A stretch of 64,000 nt of DNA from Paraflavisolibacter caeni (GCF_025628885.1 NZ_JAOTIF010000012.1:62001-126000), one strand, 5' to 3'; counted from the stretch's first letter, positions 47,294 to 58,202 are shown. The notes: generated from the letters alone by a model not told the origin. Numbers and translations are program-made.

Positions 47294-49381
47294 ATGACAT
47301 CAACTTCATTCAAGGGTGTCCATAAGACTTTGCATTTTAAAATATTTACCCATTCTCTTACTTCAATTGCAATTATTTTACTTCTGTACAATCATACAAG
47401 TGCTCAATTAAACGGGAAAACAAAAGACCAACAACCTTTATTGGGTTATAGAACAGCAAAAATCCTTACTGTAAACGGGCTGAAATTCAAAGATTTAAAT
47501 AAAAATGGAAGGTTGGACAGGTATGAAGACTGGCGATTATCCAATGAGGAAAGAAGCCAGGATTTGCTTTCTAAAATGTCGCTGGAAGAGAAAGTTGGCT
47601 TTATGTTGATTAGCACCACAAGATTGAAAAATGATTGGTCTTTTGAAGCACCTAAAAATAAGGAGCCAATTACAAGCGATTTTAATGAAGAGGATTTGGT
47701 GACTACAACAAACATGTTTACTCATAAATCTCTACCCGTGCCCATCATGACAGCAGCAGGCACTACAAAAGCTGTTACACAATTTCATCTTCGTCATTTT
47801 ATCCTGCGGGCAAATGTTAGTGCAAGAATTTTAGCTGAATGGGGAAATAAACTCCAGGCACTTTGTGAAAGTGATGGTTTAGGTATTCCTGCTATTGTTG
47901 CTTCAAATCCACGCAACCATATTACAAAGGATGCCTCCATTGGATTAAGTGTCGGTAAAACAGCCTTCTCTACCTGGCCCGGTGAATTGGGTTTATCTGC
48001 CATGCGGGATTTAGGACTTGTCAGGGAGTTTGCAAATATTGCCCGCCAGGAGTGGGCGGCTACGGGTTTGCGAAAAGGTTATATGTACATGGCCGACCTT
48101 TCCACCGAACCCCGCTGGCAAAGGATTGAAGGAACCTTTGGAGAAAATGCAGAATGGGTGGCTAAAATGACGACAGAAATTGTTATTGGATTCCAGGGTG
48201 CAAAGTTGAATCCTACCTCTGTAGCTTTGACTACAAAGCATTTCCCGGGTGGTGGTGCTGGCGAAGGAGGACAAGACCCTCACTTTGAATGGGGTAAATA
48301 CGAAACCTTTCCAGGGGGTATGTTCGAGAACAACCTGATTCCTTTTAAAGCAGCCATCAAAGCAGGTACATCCTCTATCATGCCCTATTATTCTGTTCCA
48401 AAAGACACCAAATATGAAAAGATCGCCTATGCTTATAACAAAGTGGTGATCCGTGATTTGTTGAGAGATAAACTTGGTTTTGAAGGTATTATCAACTCAG
48501 ATACGGGGCCCATTGAAATGATGCCTTGGGGTGCCGAGAATTTATCGATCACAGAAAGGTATAAAAGAACCTTGGAAGCAGGTGTAAACTTGTACTCCGG
48601 TACGGCTGATCCTGCAAAGCTTTTGGAAACGGTAAAAAGCGGTCTCGTAAATAGAAAACTCATTGATGAATCAGTACACAAGTTGTTGATTGAAAAATTT
48701 GCATTAGGCCTTTTTGAAAATCCATATGTGGATGAAGAAGCAGCCGAAAGGATTGCTGGCAATGCAAAATTCCAGGAAAGGGCCAGCCTTGCTATGCGTA
48801 AATCAATAGTGCTGTTGCGCAACGAAACAAAAGTGCTTCCACTAAAACCAAGAACAAAAGTTTATTTTGAAACTTATTTGCAAAGGAAAGGTATTCCAAG
48901 CCCTGGTAATATTTATTCGGCAAATGCTGATAACTACAACGTTCAATTTGTAAATAAACCTGAAGAGGCAGATGTGATTCTGCTATGGATCACTCCAGGC
49001 ACAAAATCCTTGTTTGAATCAGACGGCTCACCACTGTACCTTTCTTTATCAAAGAATGCGGTTGATGTTGGTTATGTAAATAGCTTAACTGCAAAGAAGC
49101 CCACTATTCTGGCCATCAATTACACCAATCCCTGGGTGATCGACGAAATTTACAATGATGCAATGAAGTCTAATATCAAAGGTGTTCTAGCCACCTTTGG
49201 CACTTCCACAGATGCTCTTTTAGATGTTGTTACAGGTAAATTCAATCCAACGGGGAAGATGCCCTTCACTACACCTGTTTCAGAAAAAGCTGTACAAACA
49301 CAAAAGACTGACGTGCCAGGCTATATGGAAGGGCCAAACTATGGTTTGTTTCAATACGACGAAGGATTAAGTTATGAATGA
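47294..49381 (+). CDS. Glycoside hydrolase family 3 protein
   Basis: 695 residues. A long N-terminal region with a signal anchor (SIAIILLLYNHTSAQ), a calcium-binding-like DLNKNGRLDRYEDW, then the GH3 barrel: MSLEEKVGFML, LTTKHFPGGGAGEGGQDPHF and the nucleophile region FEGIINSDTGPIEMM, where Asp is followed by Thr instead of the usual Trp. The second (alpha/beta) GH3 domain runs from about 480 to the end (SIVLLRNETKVLPL, ATFGTSTDALLDVVTGKFNP, QYDEGLSY). Acts on beta-glucosides or related sugars in the periplasm; the exact substrate is unclear. Confidence 0.9.
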   Translation: MTSTSFKGVHKTLHFKIFTHSLTSIAIILLLYNHTSAQLNGKTKDQQPLLGYRTAKILTVNGLKFKDLNKNGRLDRYEDWRLSNEERSQDLLSKMSLEEKVGFMLISTTRLKNDWSFEAPKNKEPITSDFNEEDLVTTTNMFTHKSLPVPIMTAAGTTKAVTQFHLRHFILRANVSARILAEWGNKLQALCESDGLGIPAIVASNPRNHITKDASIGLSVGKTAFSTWPGELGLSAMRDLGLVREFANIARQEWAATGLRKGYMYMADLSTEPRWQRIEGTFGENAEWVAKMTTEIVIGFQGAKLNPTSVALTTKHFPGGGAGEGGQDPHFEWGKYETFPGGMFENNLIPFKAAIKAGTSSIMPYYSVPKDTKYEKIAYAYNKVVIRDLLRDKLGFEGIINSDTGPIEMMPWGAENLSITERYKRTLEAGVNLYSGTADPAKLLETVKSGLVNRKLIDESVHKLLIEKFALGLFENPYVDEEAAERIAGNAKFQERASLAMRKSIVLLRNETKVLPLKPRTKVYFETYLQRKGIPSPGNIYSANADNYNVQFVNKPEEADVILLWITPGTKSLFESDGSPLYLSLSKNAVDVGYVNSLTAKKPTILAINYTNPWVIDEIYNDAMKSNIKGVLATFGTSTDALLDVVTGKFNPTGKMPFTTPVSEKAVQTQKTDVPGYMEGPNYGLFQYDEGLSYE

Positions 49382-49418
49382 AGATTACTGTATCGAGTTT
49401 AACAAGTTTTGATTTAAT

Positions 49419-50075
49419 ATGGAAGATATTACCAATTCAAAACGGTTATTGGATCCAATGGATAGGGCCGAAGGGATCTTATTCGGATTAATAATGGCAC
49501 TCAGTTTTACCTGTTCAATCAGTATTGCCAATACCCACCGGGCGGAAATCAGGCAATTACTAGTTGGAGCCATTAGTTGTAACCTTGCTTGGGGGCTTGT
49601 CGATGCTGTCATGTATCTTATTGGGGTTTTGGCCCAAAAAAACAGGAATAAAGTAATATTTGATGCGATTCAAAATTCTTCAGAAACAGACAAGGTTAGA
49701 AAGTACATCTCTGATGCCTTGCCGCCAATTGTAGCATCGGTAATCGGAACAGAAGGGCTCGAGCAAATAAGAAATAAATTGATGAACCTGCCGGAAGTAA
49801 ACAGGAGTGTACGTCTCACTGGTCATGATATAAAAAAAGCCCTGGCTATTTTTTTACTGGTATTTATTTCGACATTTCCCGTTGTGGTACCATTTGTATT
49901 GATACACGATACAATGGTTGCGTTAAGATTTTCTAACCTGGTTGCCATAGTGATGATGTTCTTATGTGGGTGGTCAGTTGCCAAATATGTGGGATTTAAT
50001 AAATGGAAAATGAGTATTTCAATGATTTTAATCGGAATAATACTGGTGGCAATAACAATCGCATTAGGAGGATAA
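49419..50075 (+). CDS. VIT/CCC1-like integral membrane protein
   Basis: 218 residues. Starts with a DRAEGILFGLIMALSFTCS helix typical of the VIT1/CCC1 family of Fe/Mn exporters, but the following membrane pattern (about five helices) is shorter and lacks the metal-binding Glu-rich loop I would expect, so transport is uncertain. Two nucleotides separate its stop from the next start, so they are coupled. Confidence 0.7.
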   Translation: MEDITNSKRLLDPMDRAEGILFGLIMALSFTCSISIANTHRAEIRQLLVGAISCNLAWGLVDAVMYLIGVLAQKNRNKVIFDAIQNSSETDKVRKYISDALPPIVASVIGTEGLEQIRNKLMNLPEVNRSVRLTGHDIKKALAIFLLVFISTFPVVVPFVLIHDTMVALRFSNLVAIVMMFLCGWSVAKYVGFNKWKMSISMILIGIILVAITIALGG

Positions 50076-50077
50076 AC

Positions 50078-50701
50078 ATGAAAAAATATTTATTGCTATT
50101 AATTGGCTTTGCCTCATTAAAATTATTTGCACAGGAAAACCAAATAGATTCAACAAGCGCTCGCTGGCGTTTTTCAGCCTGGGCAGAAATGTTTTTCATT
50201 CCCGGTGAGGAAGATTTTTTTAATCCAACTTTTTACGCCCGTCACAAAACACTACACCTGGAAGGCCGCTATAATTATGAAGACCGGAACACCACATCAC
50301 TTTGGGCAGGACGAAGATTCAAATTTGGTAAACCTGTGGAGTTTGTGATTGTTCCCATGGCTGCCATTGTTTTCGGAAATACGAATGGCATGGCACCTGG
50401 TCTTGAAACAGAGATCATGTATAAGAAATTTGATTTCTATTCTGAAAGTGAATACCTGTTTGATTTTAAAACGCAAGAAAATAACTTCTTTTATTTGTAT
50501 TCGGAACTGGCAATTAGACCGATCAAGCCAATACGTACCGGGATTATGGCTCAAAGAACAAAATTGTTTGAATCAGAACTTGAACTCCAACGTGGCATAT
50601 TTGCAGAATATTATTTCGGAAGATGTAGGGCAGGCGTTTTTTATTTCAGCCCGTTTAGTTCAGATAATTTTTGGATCGCATCTTTTAGTGTGGATTTCTG
50701 A
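50078..50701 (+). CDS. Outer-membrane beta-barrel-like protein
   Basis: 207 residues from ATG 50078, with a strong ribosome site (AGGAGG) seven bases upstream; the frame is open to 50003 but that part overlaps the previous gene. Signal peptide to about LFAQ. The mature part is a row of alternating aromatic beta strands (ARHKTLHLEGRYNYED, TSLWAGRRFKFG, GLETEIMYKKFDFYSESEYL) ending in Phe, as in small barrels. Function unknown; operon with the VIT-like gene suggests a linked envelope role. Confidence 0.75.
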   Translation: MKKYLLLLIGFASLKLFAQENQIDSTSARWRFSAWAEMFFIPGEEDFFNPTFYARHKTLHLEGRYNYEDRNTTSLWAGRRFKFGKPVEFVIVPMAAIVFGNTNGMAPGLETEIMYKKFDFYSESEYLFDFKTQENNFFYLYSELAIRPIKPIRTGIMAQRTKLFESELELQRGIFAEYYFGRCRAGVFYFSPFSSDNFWIASFSVDF

Positions 50702-50742
50702 CCCCTTGTCAACAGGTATGTAAAACCGAAAATTTTATTTAC

Positions 50743-50754
50743 GCAAACGTTTGC
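50743..50754. promoter_or_regulatory. LacI-family operator-like palindrome
   Basis: GCAAACGTTTGC, a perfect 12-bp palindrome with the central CG of LacI/PurR-type operators. It lies about 300 bases before the pectate-lyase-like gene, in a region with no other gene, and probably controls it. No LacI-type regulator is present in the window. Confidence 0.6.
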
Positions 50755-51053
50755 ATAAATAATTAGGGTTGAACAGGACAGATCAGGACAGTGTTTCTGG
50801 GGCAATAACTATTTTTAATCCGCGATTGAATGAATCAACTGATTGATCAGTTGTAATATAGTGAACAGTTAATTTCAAAACTTTGTTCTTGCATATGAAA
50901 CTCAAAGTTCTACACTATTCTTTTTCTTCTCAAAATCATGCTGTAAAGTCACAATTACTTAAAACGACACCCCCAAAAAAAGCGGTTATACTATAACGCT
51001 AAATAACGATTGTAAACATTTTATTTAATCAATTTTATTATTGTCGGACTGCT
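50755..51053. other. Leader region of the pectate-lyase-like gene
   Basis: About 300 AT-rich bases with no gene; includes the likely promoter and a C-rich/A-rich stretch (CGACACCCCCAAAAAAAGCG) near 50967. Nothing else is recognised. Confidence 0.4.
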
Positions 51054-54000
51054 ATGAAGAAAAATTACACTTGCTGGGGTAATGGTATGACCATTATTGC
51101 CCTGATCCTCTCTTTGTTTTGCATTCAACAGATCCATGCACAAACCCTGGCTTTCCCAGGTGCCGAAGGTTTTGGTAAGTATGCCACTGGTGGCCGATAC
51201 GGCTCAGTGTATCATGTTACCAACTTGAACAATTCAGGACCAGGCTCCCTTCGTGACGCCGTGAGTGCTCCCAACCGGATCGTGGTATTTGATGTAGCCG
51301 GTGTGATCCGGATCACAGAACGGATGATCGTATCCAGTAACATTTACCTGGCTGGCCAGACCGCTCCAGGTGAAGGCATTACCGTTTACGGTAACGGTTG
51401 GTCTTTCTCAAATGCCCACAACACCATCTGCCGCTATATAAAGATCAGGATGGGGATTGTCGGAAGCAGCGGGGTAGACGCTAACGGCCTCGCCAGCGGC
51501 CATGATATTATTTTTGACCACTGTTCCGTTTCCTGGGGCAGGGATGAAAACTTTTCTATCAACTCCACCACTGCTCAAAACATCACAATTCAAAACAGTA
51601 TCATTTCTCAGGGCCTGCTGACGCATTCAGCGGGTGGCCTGATGCAATGTGATGGCGGCATCACACTGTACCGGAACCTGTATGCGGACAATGGTACCCG
51701 CAACAACAAAGTAAAGGGTGTAAATCAGTATGTCAATAACATTGTATACAACTGGAGTGCCGGTGCCTATATCATGGGAGGCGAATCCAGCGGGGAGTCA
51801 TTTACTAATGTGGCCAATAACTGTTTTATACAGGGGCCGGTGGATGGAGTCCAGCCGCTTAGCCTGGGTAATTCGCTGTTCCATATTTATGCTACGGACA
51901 ATATTTACGACAACAACCGGAATGGTGTGTTCGACCCATATACGATCCCTCAAAACGAATATGAAGGTCCCCCGGACTTCCAGGCCTCTCCATATGCCTA
52001 TCCTTCACTGCCCACAGTGCCTGCGCAAAACCTGCTCACGGAACTGTTGCCTACAGTGGGGGCAAGCCTGCCTTACCGGGACTATGCGGATTATTATGTG
52101 ATCAACGAAGTGAAATCGTTAGGCCAAAAAGGGGAGCTGATTGGAAGCGAAAGCGTTTTGCCTTTCGGTGCGCCGACCTCATGGAATTTGTGGGCGGGCA
52201 CAGCAAGAACGGATACCGACAACGATGGTATGCCTGATGCCTGGGAAACGACTCACGGTACTAACCCGAACGTGAATGATGCTATGGTGATTACGGCTTC
52301 AGGTTATACCAACATCGAAAATTATATTAACAGCATTACCGCCAACAACTCCCAGGAATATTTAAGGGCGCCGATGAAGTTGAAATTAGAATCCGCAACT
52401 TCCAACAGTCTGACACTTTCCTGGTTAGATTATACTGAAAAAGAACAGGGGTATATAGTGGAAAGAAAAGTGGGTGCAGTATGGGAACAAATTGGTACTA
52501 CTGGCGTTAATGTTAACTATTATACTATAAATGGTTTGCAACCCGAAGAAACAGGAACATTCCGGGTGAAGGCATACAACGCCACCACTCAATCGGGTTA
52601 CACCAACGAATTAATAGCCAAAGCAAAACCGGTGGAAGTGCCGGTCCTGGACCCCAACAACTTTACACCTGATCTAACCTGGACGGGATCTGTAAACCAG
52701 GATTGGGATAAAACTACCAATAACTGGCTCAACCAGGCCAATACCGCTGTGGCCTTTACCGACAACAGCAAACTCCTGTTTCCCGAAGCAGGCACGGCCG
52801 GTAAAACCGTTAACCTCACCGGCACAATGGGGGCAGATGAAATATTATTGAACAGCAACGGTAACTATACTTTTTCAGGTCCCGGGTACATTGCTGGCAG
52901 CAAATCCTTGAACAAGACAGGCTTCGGCACATTAGCCCTTTTAAACAATAATACTTATACAGGTGCCACCGTATTAAGGAACGGCACCATAGAATTCAAC
53001 AAACTTGCCAATGGAGGTGCGCCCTCTTCCATCGGTGCGTCTGCTAACTACGGCTTTAACTGGGTGTGGAAAGGCGGTAAGTGGACTTACACCGGCGGCA
53101 GCGTTAGTACTGACCGGAACGCCATTATTGATGCAACGACTGAGTTCAATGTGAGTAATAGCAGCAGCACAGTCACCTTTACCGGTGTCCTGAGCGGTGA
53201 TGGGGGATTGACTAAGTCCGGACCGGGCAAGTTGGTATTGAAAAGTGCCAACCCATATGCCGGTGAAACCACCATCAATGGCGGTACGATCGAGGTGATG
53301 CCTGTTAGTAGTGCGACAGAGGCAGAGGACATTATCGACAATGGTCAGGGGATCGGGACCTCCAACATTTTACGCTTGCATAATGGCACGTACAAAACCT
53401 CCAATGGCAGCACCACTATTATGGAGAACTATCCCATGCAATTGTACGTGGATGAGAACACTGTAAATGGTTTTGAACCCTTCCGGAATGCCAATCTATC
53501 GATGACCGTTCATGGCAAGGGTACCCTGAACTATGCTATTCCTTATTTAAGGGAACTGATCCAGGGTGACTGGAGCGACTTTACCGGTACCCTGGTAGCC
53601 AACGGCGTCAACACGACAGACGGAAGCATCCTGATGATCGATAACGGCGTGGGCTTTCCCAGCAACCGGATCGTCACCACCGGTAACACTAAAATTGCAA
53701 CCTATCAGAATAACAACAACATTTATCTAGGTGGCCTGTCGGGAAATGCCGGCACCATGCTTTCCTGCGGCGGAACGAAGTCGCCCAGTTTTGGCCATGG
53801 TTTTACTACTTATATCGTAGGGGGCGCAGGAACCGATGAAACGTTTAACGGTGTTATCAACAACTATCTTTATGGCAATTCGGCCGATGGCGATGGCACA
53901 ACCACTATCGTTAAAGAAGGGGAGGGCTTGTGGCGCCTGAACGGAAACAACACCTATATCGGTACCACAACCGTTACCAGAGGGAAACTGATCATCAATG

Positions 54001-57000
54001 GTAATAACGCTGGTGCCGGTAAGGTAACTGTTGATGAAGACGCAACATTAGCCGGCAAAGGAAGCATAACCGGGGAAGTGGATGTTACCGGTATGCTTGA
54101 ACCTGGTGATGGTTCTATAGGTACCCTCACGCTTAAAGACAAACTGACGCTTCAAGCTACGTCAACAACTTCTATTGACATTGATAAAACCGGCAATGCC
54201 TGGGACAAGATTTCAGTTACCAGCAACATCACATACGGTGGCACACTGAAAATCAACTTTACCGGCACGCCTGCTTCCGGTGATGTATTCAAGATATTCA
54301 GCACACCAGCTGCGATCTCTGGCACAATTACGCAATTCGAACCAGCCACACCAGGGCCCGGACTGCTTTGGGTATTTAAGCAGGCAACAGGTGAACTGGC
54401 TATTCAAACCCCCAACTTTGTAGAAGCTCCTTCCAACCTTAATCTGAATGCTCCAGTGGCAAAAGCTGGATCACCCAGCACCGTTAACTTCAGCTGGACA
54501 GACAATTCCGACAACGAAGATTATTTCATCTTAGAACGCAGCACAGATAATGTGAATTTTGTAGACGTGGGCCATAGTGCTGCGAACACAACAACATATA
54601 CTGATGGTGGTTTACAATCAGGCGTTAAATATTACTACCGTATCAAGGCACATAGCCCGTTAAACGAGTCTATCTACAGCCCGGTTGCATCCGTAACTAC
54701 GCCGGCCGAAGGCACGTTACCTACTGTGACCGCCAATCTTTCCCCATCAAACAATGCAAGCAATTTGTTTCTGGATAACAATACCATTTCTTTGAGCTGG
54801 AGCGGCAATTACGCAGATGTTTATGAAGTGTACCTGGGAACCAGCAGTAATAGCTTAACCAAAGTGGCTGATGTGCCCGCAGGAACATCCACGTATGCGC
54901 CTCCGTCACTGGATCCCAATACAAAATACTACTGGAGGATCGATGGCAAAAATGACAATGGCACCACCACCGGTACCATCTGGAATTTCCAAACAGCCAA
55001 TATTCCGGTTACAGTAGCGGGTGATTACCGGTCCGCCGAAAGCGGCAACTGGGGAACTTCTTCAGTGGCTACGGATATATGGGAAGTTTACGACGGGACT
55101 AATTGGAATGCCACTACGACGCTTCCTTCAAGTTCAACTCCTACGGTGTCCATTAGAACGGGGCATACCGTTCGGTTAAATGCCACCACAACAGCCAACA
55201 ACCTGGTTATAGAAAGCGGGGCGACACTGATTTCCGGAGCAAGTGATGGGGCCAGCGGAACGGTTACCCAAAGGAATATCCGGGTGATCAGCAGCATCAA
55301 CAATTTTGGTACGGTTGGTTCCAGTTCCACAGCCACCAACCGGTTAAACTTTGAAGGCTATCGAAAAAGTGGTACAGTCTACATTACCGGTACCAGTACC
55401 TACTATCTGAATACGTTCACAGTTAATAGCATTGCCCAGAATACGGAAGTGGAGATTGATGCCAACCTCAACCTGGCCAGTTACATGCGGGCTAATTATT
55501 CCACGGCCACAACCTTGCCATGGACATCTGATCCTCAAAATGATGACAACATTAGCATCACCCTCAATGAAGGAAAAACGGTGACGATGAGCAGTTCTGG
55601 TTACCTGCAGGCCGGTAGCAGCCCGACGACCAATACCATCGCGGAATTCGGGAATTATACATTCAATATCAACGGTACGCTCGACATGCGTTCCACCGGT
55701 ACTTCCTGTATTGTTGGTCATGCTACCCGGGCAAGTGTGACGACCATCAATGTAAACGGAACCTGGCTGATGGGCAATGCCATCCGCTTCATACCTTCCG
55801 GCAGTGCGGCACCTGTGGGTTCTGTGGCACTGAACATTGGGGCGAACGGTGTGGTTGATGCCGGAGCAAGAACGATCAATTCAAGCAACACTGCTACCAA
55901 TATCGTGGTGACCAACACCAGTTTTAACCAGACCGTGTTCTTCAACATTTCTGGTGGAGGTTTGTTGAAATCCCGGGTCAGCACTTCTGAAGTATTGTTC
56001 CCGGTAGGCTCAGGCAATACATATAGTCCGGTCAAATTGACCAATACCGGAACAGCCAATATTATTGGAGTAGGAGTAAAAACGGGCTTAGATTACCCTA
56101 TAGGTGATCCATCTAAAGTGATCAACAAACAATACAGTGTGATACCCAGTACGGCAGCAGGCGTTAACCTGGCCATCAGTTTGGGCTGGTTGACAGCCAA
56201 CCAGGGTGCCAACTTCAATCCTTCTGGCGCTTCAGTGCAAGGTCGGTACAACAGCAACTCCTGGTCAGAATCTGCCGCCACTATAACGGGTGCGGGTACT
56301 ATAACCAGTCCGTACTATGCCAAAGTATCGGGATACACAGACTTTGGAACCTTTGCGGTTGGCCAGGCAGGCTCCGTGAATGACGTGGAAGCACCCACCG
56401 CACAGTGCAAGCCGGTTGAGGTAACCCTGGGCCTGGACGGCACCGTGGCCATCACCGCTGAGCAGGTAAATAACGGGTCGTCGGACAAGAGCGGCGTGGT
56501 AAACCTGAGTGTCTCCCCTAGTAATTTTACAGCAGCGCAGGTGGGAGCCAACACAGTCACACTTACCGTTACAGATGCCAGTGGCAATAAAGCAGAGTGC
56601 TCCTCAATTGTCACAGTGAAGAAACGTCCTGTTACCCTGGTGTATACAGGAGCTGGTTCAGCGCAATATTCAGACCAGCAATCCCTGACCGCTACACTTA
56701 CCGATCAGGCAACAGGAACAGTGCTTTCAGGTAAGACCATACGTTTTGATATCGGGGCACAAACAAAAAGCGGTACAACTGATGCAACCGGGGTTGCCAG
56801 CGTTGACCTGGTGATCAATCAGGATCCGGCTGCTGCGTACAGTGTGAAATCGGAATTTGCCGGCGACGAGCTGTTCCTGCCAGCTTCAGAGGAAGATCCT
56901 TTCGACATTCTGCAGGAAGATGCCAGGGCTTATTACACTGGTACCTTGTTCGCTTCGACAGGTGCGGGTTCAACTACCACCGTTACCCTGAGCGCAACCA

Positions 57001-58121
57001 TACGGGACATCACCGCTGAAACCGGGGATGCTTCAACGGATGCTTTTGAAGGGAATATTCAGAATGCGACAGTGACCTTCATCGACCGGACCACTAATAC
57101 CGTCATTGCAACGGTTCCAGTGGGATTGGTGAACCTTGGAGATAAAAAGGTAGGAACGGCCACATACAACTGGAGTGTAGACATTGGGAATAACAACGCT
57201 AAGGATTATACCATTGGCATCCAGGTGAGCAATTATTACCAACGCAATGTTTCTGAGGAAAATACGATCATTACAGTTTCCAAATCTCTGGACGACTTTA
57301 TTACCGGTGGCGGCTACCTCAAATTGGTTCGTCCTTCCGGGCAAAAGGCAGGTGATGTGGATAGCAGGAATAACTTCGGGTTCAGTGTCAAGTTCAACAA
57401 GAGCAAGACCAACCTGCAGGGCAATATCAACACGATCGTTCGCCGTACAGAATCTGATGGTGTACATGTATACCAGGTCAAAGGAAATGTCTTGACATCA
57501 CTATCGACTACCTCGGCAACGGGAACTACGCAGGGTAAGGCCACCTTCAATGGCAAAGCAAGCATACAGGATATCACCAATCCGATGTCCCCCGTATCTG
57601 TAGATGGCAATGCTACCATACAGGTTGAAATGACTGACCGTGGCGAGCTAGGGACCGGGGATGCGATTGGCATTACGATCTGGAATAAGGCAGGGGGTGT
57701 ATGGTTTGCCAGCAATTGGGACGGTATCCGCACTCAGGAGCAGGTGTTGGCCGGTGGAAATATCAAGATCAATAACGGCATCGTTCAAACAGTAGCACTA
57801 AGCAGTATATCTGCAACGACGGCTAACATGCAGGCAATGGCTGTTGCAGAGGATAATAATCAAGGGGATTTACTGGAAGTGTCGGTATCGCCCAATCCAA
57901 CTACTTCCTTTACCAAACTTACGATCCAGGGCCGTCCTGCTGAAGGCAATGTACGTTTAAGTGTGATGGACCTCTCTGGCCGGTTGATCGAATTAAAAGA
58001 GATCGTCCCGTCACGAGCAACCATTCAACTCGGTGAAGCTTACAGGCCAGGTATATACCTGATCGAAGTAAGGCAGGGCCGGGAAAGAAAGGTGGTGAAA
58101 TTGATCAAATTAGCTGAGTAA
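51054..58121 (+). CDS. Giant secreted pectate-lyase-like protein, T9SS cargo
   Basis: 2355 residues. Signal peptide to about 29; a pectate-lyase (PL1-type) right-handed beta-helix to about 430 (FPGAEGFGKYATGGRYGSVY, GSLRDAVS, HDIIFDHCSVSWG, QNSIISQGL); a fibronectin III-like domain; autotransporter-type beta repeats (NTYTGATVLRNGTIEF and similar); two more FN3-like domains (NEDYFILERSTDN, YADVYEVYLGTSSNS); an HYR-like domain (TVTLTVTDASGNKAECSS); an Ig-like domain; and a type IX secretion sorting domain (VSPNPTTSFTKLTIQG to the end). It is surface-bound or released and attacks pectic polymers. Confidence 0.88.
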   Translation: MKKNYTCWGNGMTIIALILSLFCIQQIHAQTLAFPGAEGFGKYATGGRYGSVYHVTNLNNSGPGSLRDAVSAPNRIVVFDVAGVIRITERMIVSSNIYLAGQTAPGEGITVYGNGWSFSNAHNTICRYIKIRMGIVGSSGVDANGLASGHDIIFDHCSVSWGRDENFSINSTTAQNITIQNSIISQGLLTHSAGGLMQCDGGITLYRNLYADNGTRNNKVKGVNQYVNNIVYNWSAGAYIMGGESSGESFTNVANNCFIQGPVDGVQPLSLGNSLFHIYATDNIYDNNRNGVFDPYTIPQNEYEGPPDFQASPYAYPSLPTVPAQNLLTELLPTVGASLPYRDYADYYVINEVKSLGQKGELIGSESVLPFGAPTSWNLWAGTARTDTDNDGMPDAWETTHGTNPNVNDAMVITASGYTNIENYINSITANNSQEYLRAPMKLKLESATSNSLTLSWLDYTEKEQGYIVERKVGAVWEQIGTTGVNVNYYTINGLQPEETGTFRVKAYNATTQSGYTNELIAKAKPVEVPVLDPNNFTPDLTWTGSVNQDWDKTTNNWLNQANTAVAFTDNSKLLFPEAGTAGKTVNLTGTMGADEILLNSNGNYTFSGPGYIAGSKSLNKTGFGTLALLNNNTYTGATVLRNGTIEFNKLANGGAPSSIGASANYGFNWVWKGGKWTYTGGSVSTDRNAIIDATTEFNVSNSSSTVTFTGVLSGDGGLTKSGPGKLVLKSANPYAGETTINGGTIEVMPVSSATEAEDIIDNGQGIGTSNILRLHNGTYKTSNGSTTIMENYPMQLYVDENTVNGFEPFRNANLSMTVHGKGTLNYAIPYLRELIQGDWSDFTGTLVANGVNTTDGSILMIDNGVGFPSNRIVTTGNTKIATYQNNNNIYLGGLSGNAGTMLSCGGTKSPSFGHGFTTYIVGGAGTDETFNGVINNYLYGNSADGDGTTTIVKEGEGLWRLNGNNTYIGTTTVTRGKLIINGNNAGAGKVTVDEDATLAGKGSITGEVDVTGMLEPGDGSIGTLTLKDKLTLQATSTTSIDIDKTGNAWDKISVTSNITYGGTLKINFTGTPASGDVFKIFSTPAAISGTITQFEPATPGPGLLWVFKQATGELAIQTPNFVEAPSNLNLNAPVAKAGSPSTVNFSWTDNSDNEDYFILERSTDNVNFVDVGHSAANTTTYTDGGLQSGVKYYYRIKAHSPLNESIYSPVASVTTPAEGTLPTVTANLSPSNNASNLFLDNNTISLSWSGNYADVYEVYLGTSSNSLTKVADVPAGTSTYAPPSLDPNTKYYWRIDGKNDNGTTTGTIWNFQTANIPVTVAGDYRSAESGNWGTSSVATDIWEVYDGTNWNATTTLPSSSTPTVSIRTGHTVRLNATTTANNLVIESGATLISGASDGASGTVTQRNIRVISSINNFGTVGSSSTATNRLNFEGYRKSGTVYITGTSTYYLNTFTVNSIAQNTEVEIDANLNLASYMRANYSTATTLPWTSDPQNDDNISITLNEGKTVTMSSSGYLQAGSSPTTNTIAEFGNYTFNINGTLDMRSTGTSCIVGHATRASVTTINVNGTWLMGNAIRFIPSGSAAPVGSVALNIGANGVVDAGARTINSSNTATNIVVTNTSFNQTVFFNISGGGLLKSRVSTSEVLFPVGSGNTYSPVKLTNTGTANIIGVGVKTGLDYPIGDPSKVINKQYSVIPSTAAGVNLAISLGWLTANQGANFNPSGASVQGRYNSNSWSESAATITGAGTITSPYYAKVSGYTDFGTFAVGQAGSVNDVEAPTAQCKPVEVTLGLDGTVAITAEQVNNGSSDKSGVVNLSVSPSNFTAAQVGANTVTLTVTDASGNKAECSSIVTVKKRPVTLVYTGAGSAQYSDQQSLTATLTDQATGTVLSGKTIRFDIGAQTKSGTTDATGVASVDLVINQDPAAAYSVKSEFAGDELFLPASEEDPFDILQEDARAYYTGTLFASTGAGSTTTVTLSATIRDITAETGDASTDAFEGNIQNATVTFIDRTTNTVIATVPVGLVNLGDKKVGTATYNWSVDIGNNNAKDYTIGIQVSNYYQRNVSEENTIITVSKSLDDFITGGGYLKLVRPSGQKAGDVDSRNNFGFSVKFNKSKTNLQGNINTIVRRTESDGVHVYQVKGNVLTSLSTTSATGTTQGKATFNGKASIQDITNPMSPVSVDGNATIQVEMTDRGELGTGDAIGITIWNKAGGVWFASNWDGIRTQEQVLAGGNIKINNGIVQTVALSSISATTANMQAMAVAEDNNQGDLLEVSVSPNPTTSFTKLTIQGRPAEGNVRLSVMDLSGRLIELKEIVPSRATIQLGEAYRPGIYLIEVRQGRERKVVKLIKLAE

Positions 58122-58134
58122 AGTTTGATGCATC

Positions 58135-58166
58135 AAAAAAGCCACCCCTCGCCGGGTGGCTTTTTT
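58135..58166. terminator. Bidirectional Rho-independent terminator
   Basis: AAAAAAGCCACCC-CTCGCC-GGGTGGCTTTTTT. The GC stem is flanked by A and T runs, so it ends both the giant gene on the plus strand and the reductase gene on the minus strand. Confidence 0.9.
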
Positions 58167-58202
58167 ACTTCAGCAATATCTTCCTGTTGCAAAAGGATCA
58201 TT

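Noticed and set aside
53087-57733. Long minus-strand frames inside the giant secreted protein
   Set aside because: They are Val/Leu/Thr/Pro-rich mirrors of the repeat-rich plus-strand gene.
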